Positions 10,061-21,489 of a DNA stretch of 21,532 bases are shown here, in pieces. The notes beneath the pieces were generated by a model. It saw nothing but the letters and a program-made list of their open reading frames with translations. It made no database searches and was not told where the DNA came from. Origin of the DNA: Pelargonium cotyledonis (taxonomy: Eukaryota > Streptophyta > Magnoliopsida > Geraniales > Geraniaceae). Location: assembly GCA_036897625.1 (NCBI GenBank), contig JAYMTA010001145.1:1-21532 (forward strand), read 5' to 3'. Position 1 is the first letter of the stretch. Each line of letters opens with the position of its first letter. Position numbers and translations under genes: made by a program.

Positions 10061-12130
10061 CCCTGTGGTTTTGTGCTGCGTGCAGGAATCGAACTGTTGT
10101 TTCTTTGTTTCTGTACAGTTACGGTTTAGTGAAAAATTTAGAGAGAGAAAGATCTAGAATTTTCATCCAAAATAAAAGATGAATCTAGAATTTTAATTTA
10201 GGCCTATTTAAAGGGTTTAAATCAATTCATTTTCGATTTTTAGGATGTTTTTGAATGTGACACCGTTTATCCCATCAATTTCCAGCTGTCAATTCAAGAA
10301 TTGAGCAAGTTTTTTGGTTTCAAATTAAAACGTCTAGTTTAATCTATGAATTTTACTTGTAAAATGTTTGTGTTTGTACATTTTTTCGTGGAATCAATAT
10401 AGTTTGTTTAAAATTTGTTGAATTTGAAAAAATGGGTACCGTTTTATTGTGTTAAATGAAATTTGGTGAAAATGACATAATTTTTCGATACCCTTGACTT
10501 AATTTTTTGTGTATAAAAAGTATATATTTTTGGTTTTTTTTTTTTTTTGTTTTTAACTATATTGTTTAGTTTAAGGTGTGATCATCATTAATCTTGAAAG
10601 CCAATATATACTCATTTCATCCTAAAATTAATGTCTTATTTATCTAATTTTTTTTATTAAAATGAGTGTCATGTTTCTATTTTTAAGTTATTATATTATT
10701 ATTTTTCTCATATTATTCTTATCACTTATGTACATAGATGTAAGTGGGAAAGTGAAAGTAATATTAAAAACACCCTAACTTATCTTGTTATTCTTAATTT
10801 TTGCAAAAAATATAAATAAGAGACTCGTTTTAAGACGGAGAAAGTAGATAAAATAATGAAATCGAAAAACCTACGATGGCCGAAAGAGGAATGGTTTTTG
10901 AGAGAGTAATGATATACTTTTTGCCAAATAAAATACAAACACAAAAGTGACACTTGGAATCAGCTTTTAACCAATTTGCAAAATAGGTGTTTGTTTTCTA
11001 TTGGATCGTCATGGCTCTGGGTCTCATGTTGTCTCCAATTTCACGTAAAAGTAGCGGAACTGAGTTCTTTTGGCTCTCTTAGTGGTCGGATATCGGAAAT
11101 GGAATATGATAAAAGAGAGTGTGAATGATTAATGAATGTACTTACATGCATGTATATATATTACATGTAAACTGATATGGCGCAATTACAATCATACATG
11201 TCCTCTACGTTAAAAGGTGCCGACTAAATTTAAGAGACAGAAAAATTTTGTGACTAAAAATGCATTGCATAAGTCTTCATGCAACGACCTTTTTTCTAAA
11301 AAAAATTTATTTAATTATAGTACAAATAGTTGATTTTAAGAAGAAAATATAGGATAGAATTGACAATTTGCATATTGCTTTTACACAAACACGTGATATT
11401 GTGTCAAATATGTGAGTTCTAATCTATTGCGCAATATTGGCTAGATCATAATTGTGTCTCAAAGTATTGTGCTTAACCAATCAACATGAATATTAATCGC
11501 ATTATGCAGTACATAGTCAACCTTTAACCCGAAATGCAAAAACCGTCAATTATACAAAGGATTAAAGATGATCCAATCATTACATGCCAACTTAAAAATA
11601 AAATAAAAAATACTCGTAGTTATGGGAATGTCTTTTTCAATCCCAAGCAACCATTGTTTTTATAGCTGGAAGCAATGCTAAATATAGCTCTTTTCAACCT
11701 AACAAACATGTGCTCTGAAATTCAAACCAACCATTCAAATGCTACTCACCAAATGCAAAATGATAATTTTTGCTTTACGAAAACAAGATTAGGCAAGTTT
11801 CCCACTTACATTTTATGATCACCACAGAAAATATTCATGTTCATCAAGCTATTCGAGACAAATCGTACCTGAATTTATAACAAGTTCAAAATATACACTC
11901 TTAATAGTTTATAACGTTAGTGAGTTCGAATCCTATTAAGCGGAGCCAGATGGAGTATGAGAATGTAGATGAGCTATCCTATGTTTTACGGAGCTCAACA
12001 CTAACCCTAAACCTTAGGTCTCACAAACATAAACCGAGCAAAATGCTTCTCTAATCTCACTATTTCATCAAACAAGCAGAGCCTCATTTTCAACCAGATA
12101 GAATTATGACGCAAAACAAAAATTGTTATC
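10061..12130. other. Intergenic spacer between PRT1 and LUH
   Basis: This AT-rich spacer lies between the 5' end of PRT1 and the 3' end of LUH. It includes a poly-T run near 10532-10548 and the Stowaway-like MITE at 10609-10850. A box B-like GTTCGAATCC near 11924 has no partner box A. I see no gene on either strand from 10860 to 12130. Confidence 0.6.
10609..10850. mobile_element. Degraded Stowaway-like MITE
   Basis: The left end (TA, CTCATTTCATCCTAAAATTA, then TGTCTTATTT) mirrors the right end read on the minus strand (CTACTTTCTCCGTCTTAAAA, then CGAGTCTCTTATTT). These ends resemble the CTCCCTCCGTCCCAAAAT termini of plant Stowaway elements, which insert at TA. The interior is AT-rich and non-coding. 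The ends are diverged, so the insertion is old. Confidence 0.55.
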
Positions 12131-12269
12131 TAAATGAACATAGAAATGTCACCTAAATATAAGATTTTTTTTAATACTAGTCTACAACAAGTACAACAAC
12201 ATACTCGGCTACTTCATTTTACCCTGATTTGTGGACTGAGATCAGCATCAACGGCTCCAAGGACATTGC
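12131..12269 (-). other. LUH 3' UTR region
   Basis: Sequence just downstream of the LUH TAA stop (12270-12272) on the minus strand, expected to hold the 3' UTR. The polyadenylation point is not obvious. Confidence 0.4.
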
Positions 12270-15200
12270 TTATTTCCACAACTTCACGGAACTGTCATGA
12301 CTTGCAGAGGCGACCATTCCGTTGACAGGTGACTGCGCCAAAGCGGAGATAATATTCTCGTGTGCGGCGATTGTCATGCTCTTATTTTCAGCCACATTCC
12401 AGAGTTCCAAAGACTGCAGACCAAGATTTCAATATTAACCATCATATTCCTAGCGACTAGAGTGTAACGACAGTTTTGGTTCCAACACTCGGAGTAAATA
12501 ATTTTAACTAATTCTAAATGAAACTCAATATTAACCATTAATATTCATAGCAACTTGACTATATCGACAGTTCAACATTCAGACCAGATTATGTGAAACT
12601 AATTCTAAATGAAATGCACTAGACTCCCACAAACGGGGGCGTGCATGATTGGGTCTGGAACGAACAGGTCGGTCAAAGCAAAATGATTAGTTTAGTCCGG
12701 TAGTATACATCATCGTTATGCCAATTTCATCCCAAGAATGAATGGGTACACTGAAATATGCGATGATTCAATGATGATGTCTAGCAATGATTTTTTTCAC
12801 TAGTTATGATGAAATTACTACTAAACATATCATTCCACAGATTTCAGGAAATTACCGATATTCCTCCAATCACCAAAAGGGTTGAATAATTTGGGTGGAA
12901 AACACAAGAATGAAACTGGTTCCCGTTGGAGCCGAGCTCATGAATGCATTCTCCTGAGGCTAGCGACCAAATCTTTACCAAATTCTGACTGACGGATGCC
13001 AAGTAATCTCCATTTGCATCCCAGCAAATATAATTAACCATATCAGAATGCCCCTGAAAATATTATATACAAGATTTATTAAAAAAATAAATAATAAATA
13101 ATGTAGATGAGATGACTTTATTCCAAACATAGCAGACTGACATTTACATACATCAATCATCAGCCTGAATGATTATCAAGATATCATAACAGAAGATAAA
13201 ACTACCTGGAATGAGTGTGTTTGCCGGTCAGTTTCAACATCAAATATGGACACCACTTTATCTGAAGCTGCCGCTAGCAATTGTCCGATTCTTGGTTGGA
13301 ATCTTACTTGAGCAGTACCTCCCTACAGGCAATGTAAGAGATTAGAATTGAAGAATAACCCAGCTCAGTCCAAATGACAAGTGTAAGGAAAATAAATTAA
13401 AGGAAACCAACCTTGGAAATACGAGTGCATGAAAATGGATTGATATTCCAGTAGCGAATTTCATTGTCATTATCACAAAAGCAGAAAAGATCAGTCTTCT
13501 TGGGGTGGAAATCAAGAGACATAACAGGTGAATTGTGGCCGGTATATGCATGCAAACAATAGCTTGGCTGCATCAATGAATACAATGAGTCAATCATGGC
13601 AGTGTAGCTTGGTTCAAGAACTAGCGTCTAAATCCTATAAAGATCTTAACTGGGGCACTAACTTTCAAAGCATTAAATTTAATGCACAAACAGGCATAAA
13701 TAAAGCGGGGAAAGGGTGATTACATTGGCAGCATCCCATAAACGCACTGATTTATCAACCGAAGCTGTCGCCAGCTGAGATGAGTTTGGTCTAAAACGAA
13801 CGTCTGTAACAACTACTTTGTGTTCCTCAGGTGTGCTCTCTGTTTGCAGAGTATCCATGTTCCAGAGGATAACCTGACAAATAAATAGTTGTAAGTAATG
13901 ATATTGTCTTTTGTATTAGTGATTGTCACTTCTTAACTTCTACTTTTAACTTAAGGCTCTAAGAGTACATTAAATGAAGTGAAATAGAGATCCAAACAGA
14001 TTATCGTGCTATATGGACATCCAAATGTAAACCAACAAATAAAATACTCATTTCTTTGGTGCATTATACCTTCTTGTCATGTCCAGCACTAGCTAGCAAC
14101 TTCCCATCTGAAGAAAAATGGCAGCAAGTAACTTTGCTATTTCTTGTCCGGATACAACCAACTTCAGCAAAGGAAAAACCTGAAATAAACAATGTTGCCA
14201 TCAGTTATGAAATAGTGGTCCACACAGATAAAGTATAAACTATAAAGATGGATGACCTACCTTTAGATGGCTCTTTCTGAAGCTCAGCAGGATTTTGTTT
14301 CAAAGTTCCATATGGATCCCTTCCATCTCCATCATGTGAGAGAAATGGTTCGATACTATCATCTAGAGAGCCAACATCTCCAAATCTTTCAATATCATCC
14401 TGCATCAGGAAATTTTTTTTTTTAGCAAAATCATGTCCAAGTCCATAAGACTTCTAGAATGCAGCATCTACAACATAGGTAAATCTCAATATGTTCACAA
14501 TTAATAAAGCTCAAGAAATTCAATAATCAACATTATCTCAATTGAAGAGTAAGTGGATTGCACACATTTATCTGAAATACTCTATAGAAAGTTTTACAAT
14601 TAAATGACATGTAATAAAATCATGTTGCAAGTTACTTGTATTAGGGCATCTCATGAGTCTTAACAGGGAAATGAGAGGTTGGTATGCAATTAGAACTTTC
14701 AAATTATGCATATCGGAACTTAGAACAACACACCATCAAATTAGAAGATGGAGCAAGGCCTCCTGTCCCCTCAGGACCATACATCATCATGCTTTTCTGC
14801 ACACTATTCACATGCTGCAAACTGCTTGCTGTTGTGATTCCATCACCAGGAGTGTGGGTTGTTGATGGCGGAGAGTTAGGTGAAGGGCCCACTGTATTTC
14901 CTGTACCAGTGCTGTTAGCAGGTCCAGAAGAAGAATGTTGTTTTCTTTTTCTATTATTCTGCAGAAAATAAGCAACCAGTGGATGTTGATTAGCTTATCT
15001 AAACTTAAACAATCACTGCAACCAATTGCTAAATTTGGTACAGTCGATGAAGAAGGATAGATGGGTTAAGACCATTTTGGTAGAGGCATTGAAAGAGAAG
15101 ATGGATAGAATCTTCCATGATCCATCCATCCGTCAAGCTTTCAAGTAGGCTATTTGACCATAACACCCTAATTTAAGATAGGAAATAAATAAATGATCAT

Positions 15201-18200
15201 CCATCCACCTTCTCTCATGCGTACCAAATAGTGGAAGTGGGATGGATATCATGAGATCCCAAAATCAATTATAATAAGAGTGACCTGTTGTAATTGTTGT
15301 TGCTGCTGCTGCAAGTGGTCTTGTTGAGAGGAAGAGTGTTGCATCTGAGCCATCTTCATCTGTTGCAACCCACCAGAGACTTAGAATGAAGACATTTACA
15401 TCTTTTAATGGCCCATGCATGTAGAAGACCGTAACAAAAGAAAGAGAAATAGAGAAGGGGTTTCTAATTCTGCCTTACTTCCAAAAGGGTGTCATTTACC
15501 AGCACATTCAATATTATAAACAACCCAGTATACTAGATAACTCAAACTGAAACCTGTCTTCCTAAAGAATTTAGGGTAACAATATGTGAGTCAAATCCCA
15601 ACTCTCCAAGTCTCCATAACCATCCATCTTTAGTCTAGCAAACTTCCTAACTATCCCATACCCCTCCTTCTGGATGTAACTCCCTTCACTTTTGTCTTAT
15701 TCTATATAGAGGATGTCCAAAAACATTAATAAAAACTGATGATTTGAAGTTGTCCACTTCAGGTTACTGGTGCCACCCATCTCTCTCTTGAAAATAATTT
15801 AGATAATGATTTCTAAACATAAAGAATTCAAAATTGAAGTAAAATTTAGAACAAGGTTACATCTTGCCTGCTCCTAGCTGGCTTCTCTTGTATAATAGCC
15901 TTGTGAAACAAAAAAATTGTTCCCGTATCTTAGTACATAGACATTTTCATAATTGGATGAATACCCTTCAAAGGGAACTTACTGACATCAAACCTATACA
16001 TAACTAGTACGAATAGTCCAACCTCACCATGTATCAAGTATGTTTTTTATGATAGTAATTTTAACAAGAAAGTGTTTCTATGTCAGGAAGGCATTCTAAC
16101 CTTTGGTGAATTTGATTGCACTGGTGAGCATATAGATCCGTCATTTCTTGTAGATTGACCATCTTTTGCATTCATGTTACCTCTCGGCAATCCACAAAAC
16201 CTACGTGGATCCAGATCTCCGAAGTTGGTCGAATTTCCAAGGCTGCCTTGTGCTTGTGCCTGTGCCAAAACCTGCTGCTGTTGTGATGTCAAAAGATACT
16301 GATTTTGGGCCTGCAGATTAGGCTTCTGTACTTGCACCCCTAAACTTGGCCGCAGTTGGTCTATGCCCTGTGCAAATAATTTCCACAATCACGAAATTTT
16401 GCATATGAAAACCAGCAATGGAAGACTGGTTACACCCGCCCCACCCCACCCCAAAAAAATAAATTATATATAACCTGCAGATGACTTACAGTTAGTGGCC
16501 AACCCTTCAAGGGAAGGCTGGTGACACCTTGATTTAATCCTGAGGGAAGAAGATTAAATTATCAGCTATCCGAAAACAAAAAAAAATCAAAAATCAAAAA
16601 TCAAATTAGGTTCACAAAGCTGCCCAACCAAATTCACAATGAAAGGACTAACAAATAGTTATGACCCTCAGAAAAGACAATGATGAACCATACCTACATG
16701 TGAAAGCAGGGTTATAAATATAATATTATACAATACAAATATAAGAAACAATTACCAGAGTACAAAAAAGAAAAGAAAAAAGAAACTTAGAACTGGTATC
16801 AACTACCCACACCAGGATTTATCATACATATGTATAACAGTTCAATCCCTAATGGAATATCATTCCATATCTGAGCTTTAGTAAAGATTATAACAGCCAA
16901 TTAGAGGGCAGAGAAGATTATTTGCACCACAGAATTATCTCCTTTCAAAATATCATTCTTGTCTACTTTGAGTACCCTTCAAACTAAGCAGGCATAGCTC
17001 AGCCAAGTTAACTACACCTAAAGCGTCCCCAAGACCCACCATCCCAGGCCAATAATCTTTGGCATCATATCAACATATCAAGTTATTTAACCAAGTTTCT
17101 AAATAAGAAGCTAACCAATTGACTCCATGTCGTTTGTAACATAAATCATTATCAAAGATACGCATCCCATGGTTCGCGGTTAACTGGAAAGGCCAATCTT
17201 ATAACTACCTGCACCACCTAATCCAGATTTTGACTGCAGAATTGCCTGTCCATAAATTGAACATGGGTCCATAGGCAAAGATTTTGGCGTTGCACCCAAA
17301 TTAACTTCACTTTTGATATCCTGCAAACTCCATGCATTACATAAGTCAAACAAGGTGGACAGAAGAGAAAGGGAGTCTAGAAAACGAAATATAATACATA
17401 ATGAAGTAATAAGTGTGAGTAGTTACATTGGTTAATTGATTCCGACCCTGAATTTGCTGCAAAGCTGCTGACATGTTCCCAGCACTACCTTGTACCAACT
17501 GGCTGAATCAGCAATAAAACATGAAAAATGAATGTCCTCTGATCCAGATAAAAGGGAAAGAAATAAAATTAAAAGAAGTGAGCTTAGGAAGATAATTCAA
17601 ATATACCCTTGATGACCGGAAGCTGATTTGAGAAGGGCCATCCTGTTAGGATCAATCAAACCTGGAGAAGTGTCTGAATCCATTGAATGAGGGTGTTTCA
17701 TACGTTCTTCGTACATTTTCATAGCAAGTACACTAGCTGATGGTTGACCCATCATTCCTTCGGAATTCATAGCATTTATAGAACCACCAAGAGAAGGGTG
17801 ATTAGGATCCCTCCGTTGCATCTGTGCGTTGCGATGCTGCAAGAGCTGTAATTGCTGCATCTGCAGCTGTTGCTCTCGTGCCTTTATTTGCTGAGACTAA
17901 ATGAAAATATGAAGGCAAACAAAAATTAGTGCAGAATGAGAATACACGTATATTTCTCTTCAAAACTAAAATACCAAATTGTAGGATCTACTGATGATAC
18001 AAAGGTTCAAAAACTTAAAGGCACCTCTATATATGCTGCAGCAGACTCTGAATGTTTTTCATTTGTTCTTGCAATAAAGATGTCCCAGAAAACAGACCAC
18101 CATTCAAATAAAAACCCTCCAGGTGCATCAATTGCTGCACAATTAAACAAAAAACTTCAACACATCAATCTTCAGACCTTTGAGGAACCTTACTAACATA

Positions 18201-18602
18201 ACAGACACCAAAGTTTAGTTGAAGCAAATATGATACAAGAAATGTGAGTATATGCATGTGTGTAAGTGAATGAATACATATACCATGAATCACATCTAAC
18301 TAGAACATGTATGTGTGAAATAGTAATTGTTAACTAAAATCATTACCTACTGGATCTGTAGCAACCTTCCCTTCTGCCATAAATGCTTTCGCAGAGGCAT
18401 GCAACTTTCTTTTCAGTAAATAATCATGAATATAAACATCCAGCCTATAACAGGACAACCAAAACATGAGAAAGCACTGTTTAAAATCTGGTTATTTCAT
18501 TTTAAAACCACACACCTCAAAGCAACAAACATGAATCAGGAAGAAAGAGAAACATTAAAGTCCATACATCTTATCTGCTTCCCAGTTACTATGCGAAGCC
18601 AT
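12270..18602 (-). CDS. LUH: Transcriptional corepressor LEUNIG_HOMOLOG-like (17 coding exons, frame broken in exon 13)
   Basis: LUH is a nuclear Groucho/TLE-type corepressor that joins SEUSS-like adaptors and mediator/histone deacetylase partners. Exons (minus strand): 18602-18568, 18444-18347, 18134-18025, 17896-17607, 17502-17427, 17320-17209, 16539-16490, 16367-16101, 15359-15285, 14958-14734, 14399-14261, 14179-14070, 13874-13724, 13567-13412, 13322-13206, 13053-12856, 12413-12270. The start [12 protein letters not shown], the LUFS/LisH region through [20 protein letters not shown], the [10 protein letters not shown] block, Gln-rich stretches, KRK, and seven WD40 repeats from about residue 493 to SVKLWK all match Arabidopsis LUH (about 787 aa; here about 783). 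Details such as [10 protein letters not shown] favour LUH over LEUNIG. All other exon phases agree, but exon 13 has one extra A (TGGAAACATG), giving a stop at 13827-13829. As written, the product ends after about 544 residues, inside the WD40 domain. Confidence 0.93.
15032..15230. mobile_element. MITE-like inverted-repeat element in LUH intron
   Basis: The left end ATTTGGTACAGTCGATGAAG continues into AAGGATAGATGG. The right end read on the minus strand is ATTTGGTACGCATGAGAGAA, then GGTGGATGGATG. The shared ATTTGGTAC terminus and related following words over about 35 bases suggest a non-autonomous DNA transposon of about 200 bp inside the intron at 14959-15284. No clear target-site duplication is visible, so I do not assign a superfamily. 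Confidence 0.5.
15360..16100 (-). other. LUH intron 8 (after coding exon 8), 741 bp
   Basis: It lies between the AAAG|GTTAGA donor at 16101/16100 and the CAACAG|ATG acceptor. It contains pyrimidine-rich and AT-rich sequence with no recognisable gene or repeat. Confidence 0.8.
16540..17208 (-). other. LUH intron 6 (after coding exon 6), 669 bp
   Basis: It is bordered by GCAG|GTAG and CCCTCAG|GA. The content is AT-rich and non-coding; I see nothing else in it. Confidence 0.8.
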
Positions 18603-18970
18603 GATTCCTTTCAGGACCTCAGGTGCCTCGCTCACCAATTCTGCCAGTAATCAAACAACAATTCTAAGCACTATTACATAAAAAGATCAACTACAAACGA
18701 TTACAATTTCTAAACCACACCTATAAAGCATAAACAAATCCTACATTACCGATTCGTACCTGACCGAATGCAAGATCTTCGCCACCGAAACCCTAATTCA
18801 GACCAAGAAACACCGCAACAAAATCAAGAAAAAAAAAATTACACAAAAACTCTCCACAGATCACCACGAAATGGCGATCTAAAGCGACAACAACTCGAAT
18901 CACAACAGAGAAACCTCCGTATCGTACAGTTCCCGAGCAGAGAATTTGCGTGTTACACGAGAAAATTATG
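18603..18970 (-). other. LUH 5' UTR with a leader intron
   Basis: On the minus strand a GGTCAG|GTACG donor (exon end 18760) and a CTGGCAG|AATTGG acceptor (exon start 18640) define a 119-bp intron upstream of the start codon. The leader exon upstream of 18760 is rich in GA/CT words and extends to at least about 18900. Its 5' end is not fixed. Confidence 0.6.
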
Positions 18971-19139
18971 GGGGGGTTTTGAGTGTAACTGAACTAGAAC
19001 AAGGGCCGGAGCATTAACATTCTAAAAGTAGTAGACATGAGGATCTGGCAACTTTTTAGATATTTAGAAATAAATAATTTCCAAAATAAATAAAATACTA
19101 AATACTCGTTATGGAGGACCCGAACCTCAGTCTCGGACA

Positions 19140-19400
19140 GAGAATTTATATGGCGGGTCAGGTTCGGGTAAGAAAGTGTTCGACGTTTAAGAGGTTCGGT
19201 GATGTAGTTAGGGAGTGCGTAAAGGTCGAGCAGGTTTTGCGGGATTAAAGGCGACGCGCGCGTGGGGAGGTGCGTGAGCTAAAGTGCAGTGTAGCAGAGG
19301 AGAGAGAAGAGTTCGGGGTTTATGGGGGAAGTGGTGTGGTTTGGTGAAGAGTGAGCTGTTTTGTGGATTGTGGTTTTTAAGTTGGGTTGAGAAACAGACA
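19140..19400 (-). promoter_or_regulatory. Possible LUH upstream promoter region
   Basis: On the minus strand TATAAAT lies at 19150-19144. Upstream of it is a GC-richer tract with pyrimidine patches (CTCTTCTCTCTCCTC) and CpG-rich GCGCGCG at 19256-19262. If this TATA box is used, transcription would start near 19115 and give a leader exon of about 350 nt. The AT-rich, ATG-containing sequence in between makes a start nearer 18970 equally possible. Confidence 0.3.
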
Positions 19401-19404
19401 CACA

Positions 19405-19943
19405 CGGTTGATACCCATCAGCACCTTGATTACACATCAGCCAGAGGTCAACCGAATTCATATTTAATGTTTTTTTTTTTGTATGGATGGAATTGTACGT
19501 GTGATTATTATTTTTAACCCAAAAACTAATATTTTATTAACTTAAATCAAGCGACAACAAAAACGAGTAATTAGCTTATTCAAAAAAGTCTGATAAAAAA
19601 ATCGAAACTCTAACTAATTTGTGAACCACTCGGTTCATAAACCAACCCAAAAATACAAAACTAATAAGGATAAACTGAGTCACAATTCCTAAAATATCTC
19701 AAATAATCAAACCAAAATCACTTGAATCCTCTCCATCAGGTTAAAATATCAAATTGAAGGCATTAAAATTTTAACAATTGTGCTTGGAGTTTGAGGAGAC
19801 CACGCGGATGACTTTGTCAATGACCCCTCGCAACCACCGGATTTGCCATCTTACTCGACAACAACCTCAAAAGTTAATTTGATGACTCTGATCAAACCGT
19901 CATCTTCTAAGTCACTTTCGCCTTATACCATTGGAACATTGCT
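19405..19943. other. Intergenic spacer, nothing recognised
   Basis: This AT-rich sequence between the putative LUH promoter and the inverted-repeat element has only short frames without family resemblance. I see no gene or clear repeat in it. Confidence 0.5.
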
Positions 19944-20338
19944 GGTTATAATTAATAAGGACAACTAAAAATATGGATATTAAATGTTTCACGAACTATA
20001 ATAAATAAATTTGACAATTTGGATCCAACTTCTTATTTGACCTATCATTAATTCAGTCCAGTCAATATTATGTTCGAATCATATTGGATTATGCAAATAC
20101 ATTATTTTTATCAGTGCAAATTCGTATGAAAAGAGTATATTTCTTTTATCTAATCTGATTCACATTTTTACAAGTCATATTCAGTTTGATTTGAAAATAA
20201 ATTAAATAAATTTTAGGTTTAATTAAATTGCATATGCTTAGATTCAGATTGTTTGCTTTAATCATCATGTTGTGTGAAACATTTCATTTTCAGGACCGAG
20301 TATAATAATATTTTTAGTTGTCCAAATAAATTATAACC
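19944..20338. mobile_element. 395-bp non-autonomous DNA transposon-like element with long inverted ends
   Basis: The element begins GGTTATAATTAATAAGGACA and ends so that its minus strand begins GGTTATAATTTATTTGGACA. Both ends continue with ACTAAAAATAT and, after a variable gap, AAATGTTTCAC. The outer 8 bp are perfect inverted repeats. There is no coding capacity. A target-site duplication is not evident, so the superfamily (hAT, Mutator or other) is open. It sits between the LUH promoter and the promoter of the divergent right-hand gene. Confidence 0.6.
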
Positions 20339-20433
20339 CGCTCCTCTTGATGTTATTAATATTTTATAATTACTGTGAGATGAAAAAAATTAAATTTGAG
20401 TTAAATATGTAGTGGTACGACATATTTATAAAA

Positions 20434-20585
20434 GTCAATACACGTGTCAAAGAAACAGTGGACGGTAAATTCTAGAAGCGTGTAGAAGGTTTCGAATCCT
20501 AACTCCCACGCTTCCTGCACTTTCGGGGTCGTCGTCGCGAATCTTGTCTTTACTATAAAATGGCGGTGTTCAACTTCGTCATCAA
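20434..20585 (+). promoter_or_regulatory. Core promoter of right-hand gene: G-box/ABRE, possible HSE, TATA
   Basis: TATAAAA at 20554-20560 is a good TATA box, which predicts transcription from about 20585. Upstream are ACACGTGTC (G-box/ABRE core CACGTG at 20441-20446) and TTCTAGAA at 20470-20477, a two-unit heat-shock element core. GAAGG and TTCGAA follow at imperfect spacing. The ATG overlapping the TATA box (20560) is therefore not a translation start. Confidence 0.55.
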
Positions 20586-21477
20586 AACTGGTCCTCTTCT
20601 CCGACAGCTTTGGCTCCTTTTCGCTCGCTCTCTCTCTCGTGCACGTTTCCGAAAGCAAAATAGCTTGAAAGCTACTCGCCGCCAACGCTTTTATCTGGTA
20701 TGCTGCATTTCTCATCTGCTTGATTCCATGCCGTATCTGTGAATCTATTTTGCGAGATTGATTTTCATTGTTCTGGCGATTGTCTGTGTGTTTCATGATG
20801 ATGCGAGCTTCGTTTATGAATTTAGAGATCTGATATCGTAAATGGATCTTAGTTCTTATGTCTGTTCTGTGATGTTGAATTTTGAGGGAAATTAGGGCTC
20901 GTTGAACTCAGAAAATGCCATTAATTCTTTGATTTCGTTGCTTGCTTGTGTTTTGTGAGGCTCGTGTGCTTGTTAATTTGGATGTGTTTGTTTATTGATT
21001 ATGTGGAACTGAGTGAATCTTTGGATTTCCTGGCATTGTTGATGCTGTTGTGGTATTGGTTAGGATGTTAAAGTTAGATGTAGTGTCAATTATATGTAAT
21101 TGTTGATGAATTTGTAGGATTCAAGTTTGGGTGTTCATTTGTGGAGCTCTTTCCATGCCTCCATTGATATGATGCCAACCTATTTGATTAAGCTAGAATG
21201 GGAATAACTTCTGTTTTAGAAGAATTGATGTCTAAAAAGCTATTTACCACTCTATTTGGTACTGATATTGATGCAGGAGTTGAGGCAATTGAAAATAATG
21301 GAAATAATTGAACTTGCTCTTTTAATTGTTTGTTAAGGTTTATGATGTGGGAAGAAGGCTTTGATTTTACTTAATGGGTTTTCGTTGAATGTAGCTACGA
21401 AATTGTGCTAAATGTTAGTCAATAAACGGGTCCCACCCAAAATGAGAACATTCCATAAATTGTGGGATTTTTTCCAG
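20586..21477 (+). other. Leader exon and 780-bp 5' UTR intron of right-hand gene
   Basis: A CT-rich leader (GCTCGCTCTCTCTCTCG) leads to a CTG|GTATGC donor at 20697/20698. T-rich intron sequence then continues to a TTTTTTCCAG acceptor ending at 21477, just before the first ATG. Leader introns of this kind are common in strongly expressed plant genes. No convincing coding frame is present before 21490. Confidence 0.6.
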
Positions 21478-21489
21478 CTGCATTCAGCA

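Noticed and set aside
11915-11935. GTTCGAATCC resembling a tRNA box B
   Set aside because: No box A at tRNA spacing and no cloverleaf can be formed, so neither a tRNA gene nor a SINE is supported.
17936-18196. Plus-strand frame opposite LUH
   Set aside because: It is the antisense shadow of the LUFS-domain exon at 18025-18134.
20486-20500. TTTCGAATCC box B-like word near the right-hand promoter
   Set aside because: It is an isolated match without box A; better read as part of the heat-shock-like cluster or chance.
20560-20742. Apparent 60-codon start on the plus strand
   Set aside because: Its ATG overlaps the TATA box, and the frame crosses a good splice donor at 20698, so it is promoter and leader rather than coding sequence.
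20401-20796. 131-codon minus-strand frame opposite the right-hand promoter
   Set aside because: It is antisense to a TATA box, leader exon and leader-intron donor that read coherently on the plus strand. Its sequence suggests no family, so it is treated as a shadow.
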